Shown here: positions 4,770 through 8,131 of the stretch, in pieces
Layout: each line of letters opens with the position of its first letter
How positions within the stretch are numbered: the first letter of the stretch is position 1
NCBI GenBank assembly: GCA_964580675.1
Contig: CAZOLI010000084.1
Span: 1-8,131 of the forward strand
Origin: CAZOLI01 sp964580675
GTDB taxonomy: Bacteria; Planctomycetota; MHYJ01; CAYXQY01
DNA: 8,131 nt
Reading direction: 5' to 3'
Translations under genes and position numbers: made by a program
The notes under the pieces: model-generated
Database searches by the model: none
Seen by the model: the letters and a program-made list of their open reading frames with translations, nothing else
What the model was told of the DNA's origin: nothing

Positions 4770-6464
4770 TCAGATCCACCGGAGAAATCCGTCGATCGCT
4801 TCACCGGAGAGTGCTTTTCCCGTCCGGGTCAGCATCCGGATCGGCCGGTCGTTCCGGCGAAGCATTCGGAGTTCGGACGTAAGCACCCGGAGCCGATCAA
4901 ACGCTAACACTGAATATTGTTCGCGGTCGGGGTCGGAAACCCGGCGGCGGAGTACTTCGGGGGGCGGTGGTTCCGACATCCATTCTCCCTCCCGCTCCCA
5001 CTCTCCTTCCGTGATTTCGATGCACCGCCACGGTTCCCGATCGCCCTCCGTTCCCGAATCCGGTTTCCACAGCACGACGGACGAATAGATGCGTCGAATC
5101 CATGCTCCCCTCCGCAGACGACGGGTGGAACGACGAATCATGCTCCGGATCCGATCCGCAACCTGCTCCGGCGAAAGCGGTTCCTCCTCTTCATCGGTCT
5201 CTCCGTCCCCGCTCTGGTCCTCCTCCGACTCGCGCTGGTTCTCCGCCTGAAACTGGAGCCCCAGGACCAGAAAATGTTCCAGGCCCGGATCCTGCACCGT
5301 CCCCGACACCCGACGCCGGAAAAGGGCCAGCCCTTCCTCCCACGCCGGCTCCTCCAGAAGTTCGTTTACGGCTCGATTGGATACTGCGGCCAGATCCGTT
5401 CCCCCGTTCATCCCCCGGCGAAGCGATCGGAGAACCTCCACCGGGCGGCGCCCGGAGAGGGGACCGTACGGATGATCCGGATCCGGCTCGGATCGGGTGA
5501 ACCGGGAGCCGTCTTCGGAGGCGAACCAGATGGACCGGCGGCGATTCCGGAGGGCCCGGTTGTACTCCGGGTCGTGTTCCTTGATCTGGTCCGATTCCAG
5601 CAGGGCCGCCTCCAGCGGTGTTTCGGTCAACCGGCAGGACACGTCATGTACCTGACTCACCAATTCGCGGTTCTTCAGGGAAAGGCTCGAGCCCGACTGA
5701 AAGTACGTGTTCACCCGGTCCCGGAGACAGGTCGCTTTGCCCACGTAAACCACCTCTCCCCCGCCGTCCTCCAGGTGATACACGCCCGGCTGCTCCGGAA
5801 GGGACAGCCGCTCGTCCCGGTCCATGGGAACCGTTGTTTGCTCCCGATCGCCGGGATCGGTCCGCAGAAGCCATTTTTCCAGCTGTTCGGTCGTGTGAAC
5901 GTCCTCGACGGACCGGAGCTCCTCGACGATCCGGTCCCATATAACGGCCGTGGCCCGCAGGTGATGCGTCACCCGCTTTTTCTCCGGCGGGGAAAATCCG
6001 GCAAAGCCGGCCACCGCGCGGAGGCTCTTGCGGGGAAGACCGGGGAACAACCGCCGTGCAATTTCGTACGTGCAATAAAAGGAGAGGTTCAGGGCAACGT
6101 CCCCGTCGGATTGTTCACGGGACGCCGAGGCGAGAAAGGACCGTTCGAACCGTGCGTAATGCGCCGTCGGTGTGCCGGCGTTCCGTTGGATGTCCTCGAA
6201 CTCGGAAAGGACCCGTTCTGGTTTCGTGCCGTTCTCCACCATCTCCTGCGTGATGCCCGTTAACCGACGGACCCGGTTCGGCACGGAGACGTCCGAAGGT
6301 GGCCGGATGAGTCGGGCGGTGACATCCAGGTTTGAAACGTCGTCCGGAGAGGTCGACGGTCGGTAACGGCACCAGCCCAGTTCCAGGAGGTGAGCCGACG
6401 AAGGGGACGAACCCGTCGCCTGGCAATCCACAAGCAGCACCTCCGTTTCCCCGAGATCGTTCAT
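4770..6464 (-). CDS. DEDDh exonuclease-like domain fused to GIY-YIG (UvrC/Cho-type) nuclease
   Basis: This 564-residue protein has two nuclease-type domains. Residues 7-185 follow the DnaQ/epsilon exonuclease fold, with LLVDCQATG (10-18), RRLTGITQEMV (66-76), TAHYARFERSF (100-110) and RVTHHLRAT (164-172). Residues 220-310 are a GIY-YIG domain like that of UvrC and Cho: LPEQPGVY (222-229), VVYVGKA (238-244), R250, then LEAALLESDQIK (284-295) and PEYN (299-302). The catalytic Tyr229, Tyr240, Arg250, Glu290 and Asn302 appear present, with the UvrC-like E-to-N spacing of 12. The exonuclease acids are eroded: DxE reads D13-C-Q15, the second Asp is probably Glu107, and the His-x4-Asp pair reads H167-x4-T172. 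The C-terminal half (310-564) is Arg-rich, contains an acidic stretch (411-428) and has no domain I recognise. Exonuclease/GIY-YIG fusions are a known bacterial architecture, presumably for DNA repair. ATG 6464 has only AGG directly before it. Confidence 0.88.
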   Translation of the reverse strand: MNDLGETEVLLVDCQATGSSPSSAHLLELGWCRYRPSTSPDDVSNLDVTARLIRPPSDVSVPNRVRRLTGITQEMVENGTKPERVLSEFEDIQRNAGTPTAHYARFERSFLASASREQSDGDVALNLSFYCTYEIARRLFPGLPRKSLRAVAGFAGFSPPEKKRVTHHLRATAVIWDRIVEELRSVEDVHTTEQLEKWLLRTDPGDREQTTVPMDRDERLSLPEQPGVYHLEDGGGEVVYVGKATCLRDRVNTYFQSGSSLSLKNRELVSQVHDVSCRLTETPLEAALLESDQIKEHDPEYNRALRNRRRSIWFASEDGSRFTRSEPDPDHPYGPLSGRRPVEVLRSLRRGMNGGTDLAAVSNRAVNELLEEPAWEEGLALFRRRVSGTVQDPGLEHFLVLGLQFQAENQRESEEDQSGDGETDEEEEPLSPEQVADRIRSMIRRSTRRLRRGAWIRRIYSSVVLWKPDSGTEGDREPWRCIEITEGEWEREGEWMSEPPPPEVLRRRVSDPDREQYSVLAFDRLRVLTSELRMLRRNDRPIRMLTRTGKALSGEAIDGFLRWI

Positions 6465-6497
6465 CCTGACGTCAAAGGGATGTTATATCGTCCGATA

Positions 6498-6526
6498 AAA
6501 TTATCTGGTTCTCGTTCACGGTTCAA
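6498..6526 (-). promoter_or_regulatory. Sigma-70-type promoter for the nuclease gene
   Basis: TTGAAC (6526-6521) and TAATTT (6503-6498) on the minus strand are separated by 17 nt. The start point would be near 6491, giving a leader of about 27 nt before ATG 6464. A perfect palindrome TGACGTCA (6467-6474) sits between this promoter and the start codon. Both hexamers are imperfect. Confidence 0.45.
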
Positions 6527-6635
6527 CCTGTACGATCCGATGAATCCCTCCTCCGGCCACCACTTCTGTGGTCCGTGCAGGTTTGTTATGAACAGCACCT
6601 CTTTTTATACTACATATCCCTGAGATGGGGAACAA

Positions 6636-6654
6636 GGTGTTTGCCTTTAACACC
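6636..6654. repeat. Inverted repeat GGTGTT-N7-AACACC
   Basis: Perfect 6-bp arms at 6636-6641 and 6649-6654 flank a 7-nt spacer, followed by AATTTTATT on the plus strand. It could be an operator for either divergent gene, being about 54-72 bp upstream of the proposed plus-strand -33 box, or a weak hairpin. Confidence 0.35.
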
Positions 6655-6707
6655 AATTTTATTCCCGAACATCGCCATTCCGATCCTGACCCGGTGGTGG
6701 GTGCCTG

Positions 6708-6738
6708 TTCGAAAGCGCTGGAACGAGCCGTATCTTCG
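6708..6738 (+). promoter_or_regulatory. Candidate promoter for the lipoprotein gene
   Basis: TATCTT (6731-6736) is a reasonable -10, with TTCGAA (6708-6713) 17 nt upstream as a poor -35. The same bases can be read as TTCG-N19-TATCTTCG, one change per element away from the Bacteroidota -33/-7 consensus (TTTG, TAnnTTTG). The start point would be near 6743, about 27 nt before ATG 6770. The Shine-Dalgarno motifs elsewhere in the window argue against a typical Bacteroidota host, so I do not use this to assign taxonomy. Confidence 0.35.
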
Positions 6739-6769
6739 TTGCCCATATTTTACAGAGGGACGGTCTCCC

Positions 6770-7885
6770 ATGGTCAAAACCCCAGAAACACGAACGCTCC
6801 TGTTTCTGGCTGTTCTCCCCCTGTTCCTCGCCGCCTGCCTGACCCCCGCCTTCACCCAGGACGAAGAGGAAAAGGACCCCCCGACGGAACAGTTCCGCCT
6901 CACAGTGGAACGAAACACGGACGGGGTGCTGGATTTTAACTTCAAGACCCAGAAGACGCAGACGGAGGACGTCCTGGTCCTCCGGACCGAACGAACCCTC
7001 CCGGAAAACAACAGGAAGGGAAACGGGCCGAAATCGAAGGAGTCCATTCCCGATATTCCGGGCGAAAAGTCAACGGGGGAGAATTCTTCGGACACCGAAG
7101 CTAAGGGGAAAATTACGCCCGGCAAAGACGTGGTCGAGGCGCGAATTACACGGTGGGCCATGGACATCAACACCGTGGGCCTGCAACCCCCTTCGGAAAA
7201 ACCACTGAAACAGGCCGTTCAGAAAATCCTGAACAAACCGTTTACCATTACGGTGGAGAAGGACGGCCTCGTCCTGTTCGGGGATCGATTCAAAAAATAC
7301 CTCGAAAACGCACGGAACATTCACGAAAAACTTTCGAAAAAGGAGCGGATCCGACAGAAAGAGATTGACGAAAAGGTCCGACAGAACGGGGGGTATCCGG
7401 CGGATCTGTACAAGAAGTACCGGTTCACCAGCTGGGAACTGCGCGAGAAATTCGTACGGGAACACGTGCTGCAGCCGGATTATTTCCGCAACATGCTTTC
7501 ACCGGGATGGATTCGTCCCCTCAAACGAAAATTTCGATCGGACGCATACACGGGGCCTCTCGGAAAACCGCTGCTCATGGATCACTATGATTCATGGGAC
7601 GCCGACAACTACGGCACGTTTCCCTCCCCCTTCCGGTATGTCCTCCGGAACGCCCAGCGAAAAAACAAACACCTGTTCCTTCAGTACCGGGTCGACAGCG
7701 ACCTGTTCTTCGATCCCGAGTCGGCACACAAAACCGAACCCATGTTCGAGAAAAACGTGGGAAACATGGTGGTACGGGATGACGGCGTCGTGATGAAGCA
7801 CAGTTCCCACCGGAAAAAGGTCCGGGACACCGAACACATTATCTTCGACTACGACCTGACCCGGGAACGCCTCTCCTCCGATTAA
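6770..7885 (+). CDS. Predicted lipoprotein of unknown function
   Basis: The product is 371 residues. It opens with a basic-then-hydrophobic signal peptide and the lipobox L20-A-A-C23, so signal peptidase II should cleave before Cys23 and the protein should be lipid-anchored in the envelope. ATG 6770 is chosen because the signal peptide starts there and AGAGGG lies 10 nt upstream; the frame is open further upstream without a plausible start. After Cys23 comes an acidic stretch (31-40), a low-complexity hydrophilic segment (80-118), a probable beta-rich part including FTITVEKDGLVLFG (158-171), a Lys/Glu-rich helical stretch (174-205), and an aromatic-rich C-terminal half with many Tyr, Trp, Asp and Arg residues. 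The PFTITVEKDGLV segment faintly recalls DUF6263-type proteins, but I would not assign that without a profile search. No enzyme motif is visible. It may be mono-cistronic; no gene follows on its strand within the window. Confidence 0.85.
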   Translation: MVKTPETRTLLFLAVLPLFLAACLTPAFTQDEEEKDPPTEQFRLTVERNTDGVLDFNFKTQKTQTEDVLVLRTERTLPENNRKGNGPKSKESIPDIPGEKSTGENSSDTEAKGKITPGKDVVEARITRWAMDINTVGLQPPSEKPLKQAVQKILNKPFTITVEKDGLVLFGDRFKKYLENARNIHEKLSKKERIRQKEIDEKVRQNGGYPADLYKKYRFTSWELREKFVREHVLQPDYFRNMLSPGWIRPLKRKFRSDAYTGPLGKPLLMDHYDSWDADNYGTFPSPFRYVLRNAQRKNKHLFLQYRVDSDLFFDPESAHKTEPMFEKNVGNMVVRDDGVVMKHSSHRKKVRDTEHIIFDYDLTRERLSSD

Positions 7886-7990
7886 TCCGCCGCCTCTCGG
7901 AAAATGGGTGGTGACGTTCGTAAAGAGGCCCTCTGAATGATCATTAACAGAAAGAACCTCTCTCGAATGATGGCATGCCCTTAATGGCCC

Positions 7991-8030
7991 TCACTGCTTT
8001 CATCGGACATCATCCGGCTGAGCCTTTTCT
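7991..8030. repeat. Hairpin repeat, copy A
   Basis: The segment from 7991 aligns to 8094 onward: the first 18 positions match at 16 (shared core CATCGGAC). The following bases differ but keep a stem, here CGGA (8004-8007) with TCCG (8013-8016). It is followed by GGC-TGA-GCC, a second mini-hairpin (8016-8024). Conservation of the hairpin despite base changes suggests a structural or dispersed repeat. Confidence 0.55.
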
Positions 8031-8078
8031 CTGATCCGTTGGTTAAGGAGAAGCCCCCCCTCCCTGATAAAAGATGGC

Positions 8079-8093
8079 GTACCGTTTAGGTAC
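8079..8093. repeat. Small hairpin between the two repeat copies
   Basis: GTACC (8079-8083) and GGTAC (8089-8093) form a perfect 5-bp stem around a 5-nt loop, abutting copy B. Confidence 0.4.
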
Positions 8094-8131
8094 TCCCTGC
8101 TTCCATCGGACTACGTCCGGTCGAGGCTCTT
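8094..8131. repeat. Hairpin repeat, copy B (runs to the window edge)
   Basis: This is the second copy, 103 bp after copy A. Its stem is stronger: CGGAC (8107-8111) with GTCCG (8115-8119) around TAC, extendable by a wobble and an A-T pair. The right end is cut by the window. Confidence 0.55.

Larger units (their letters stand above)
6465..6769. other. 305-bp divergent intergenic region
   Basis: This region separates the minus-strand nuclease gene from the plus-strand lipoprotein gene. It holds candidate promoters for both, an ACCAC/GTGGT mini-hairpin (about 6560-6573), the GGTGTT/AACACC inverted repeat (6636-6654) and A/T-rich patches. The lipoprotein frame stays open back to 6575, but the upstream part lacks a signal-peptide-like start and I treat it as non-coding. 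Confidence 0.5.

Noticed and set aside
4917..6263. 448-codon plus-strand open frame opposite the nuclease fusion
   Set aside because: It has no recognisable motif and lies fully antisense to a gene with clear domains. It is best explained by GC-rich codon structure.
6575..6769. N-terminal extension of the lipoprotein frame to 6575
   Set aside because: It would bury the signal peptide and lipobox 65 residues in, and would place coding sequence over the candidate promoter and inverted repeat.
7886..7916. Terminator directly after the lipoprotein gene
   Set aside because: A CCGCC/GGTGG pairing with one wobble is possible but no T-run follows.
8074..8131. ATG at 8074 opening a frame to the window edge
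   Set aside because: The purine-rich TTAAGGAG is about 25 nt upstream, too far. The frame runs through the hairpin repeat also present at 7991, where it is not coding. Undecidable without more sequence.

Overview
The window is a mid-to-high GC bacterial chromosomal segment with five convincing protein genes and one novel predicted lipoprotein gene. The host looks like a Gram-negative (diderm) bacterium. It carries a WaaE/KdtX-type glycosyltransferase typical of lipopolysaccharide inner-core assembly, a lipobox lipoprotein, and a sigma-54 activator with an intact GAFTGA loop. Several proteins are rich in Asp and Glu, which would fit a salt-adapted organism, but nothing here fixes the phylum. 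Shine-Dalgarno motifs (GGAG) precede the best start codons of three genes. There is no tRNA, rRNA, CRISPR array, transposase or phage gene.

Layout, left to right. Positions 1-124 hold a GC-rich hairpin and a 7-bp tandem repeat array. Positions 125-2964 are a tight minus-strand operon read right to left: a family 2 glycosyltransferase, a family 4 glycosyltransferase, then rsmI (16S rRNA methyltransferase), with ATGA-type junctions. Positions 2965-3476 are a 512-bp non-coding region holding a sigma-54-like promoter facing the operon, clustered GTGTAC motifs and a 44-bp hairpin. Positions 3477-4454 encode a PspF-sized sigma-54 activator with no sensory domain, on the same strand. Positions 4455-4769 hold its long leader and a good sigma-70 promoter lying inside a 10-bp inverted repeat. 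Positions 4770-6464 (minus) encode a fusion of a DEDDh exonuclease-like domain with a UvrC/Cho-type GIY-YIG nuclease. Positions 6465-6769 are a divergent intergenic region. Positions 6770-7885 (plus) encode a predicted lipoprotein I do not recognise. Positions 7886-8131 are non-coding with two diverged copies of a hairpin repeat.

How the parts may work together (inference). The sigma-54 activator sits just upstream of the surface-glycan operon, and a GG-N10-GC element lies in between, so it may control surface polysaccharide synthesis. rsmI is probably co-transcribed as a housekeeping passenger. The nuclease gene and the lipoprotein gene diverge from a shared 305-bp region and have no obvious functional link. 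The items most worth a second look are the nuclease fusion, whose exonuclease active site looks eroded while its GIY-YIG site is intact, and the activator/operon regulatory region.
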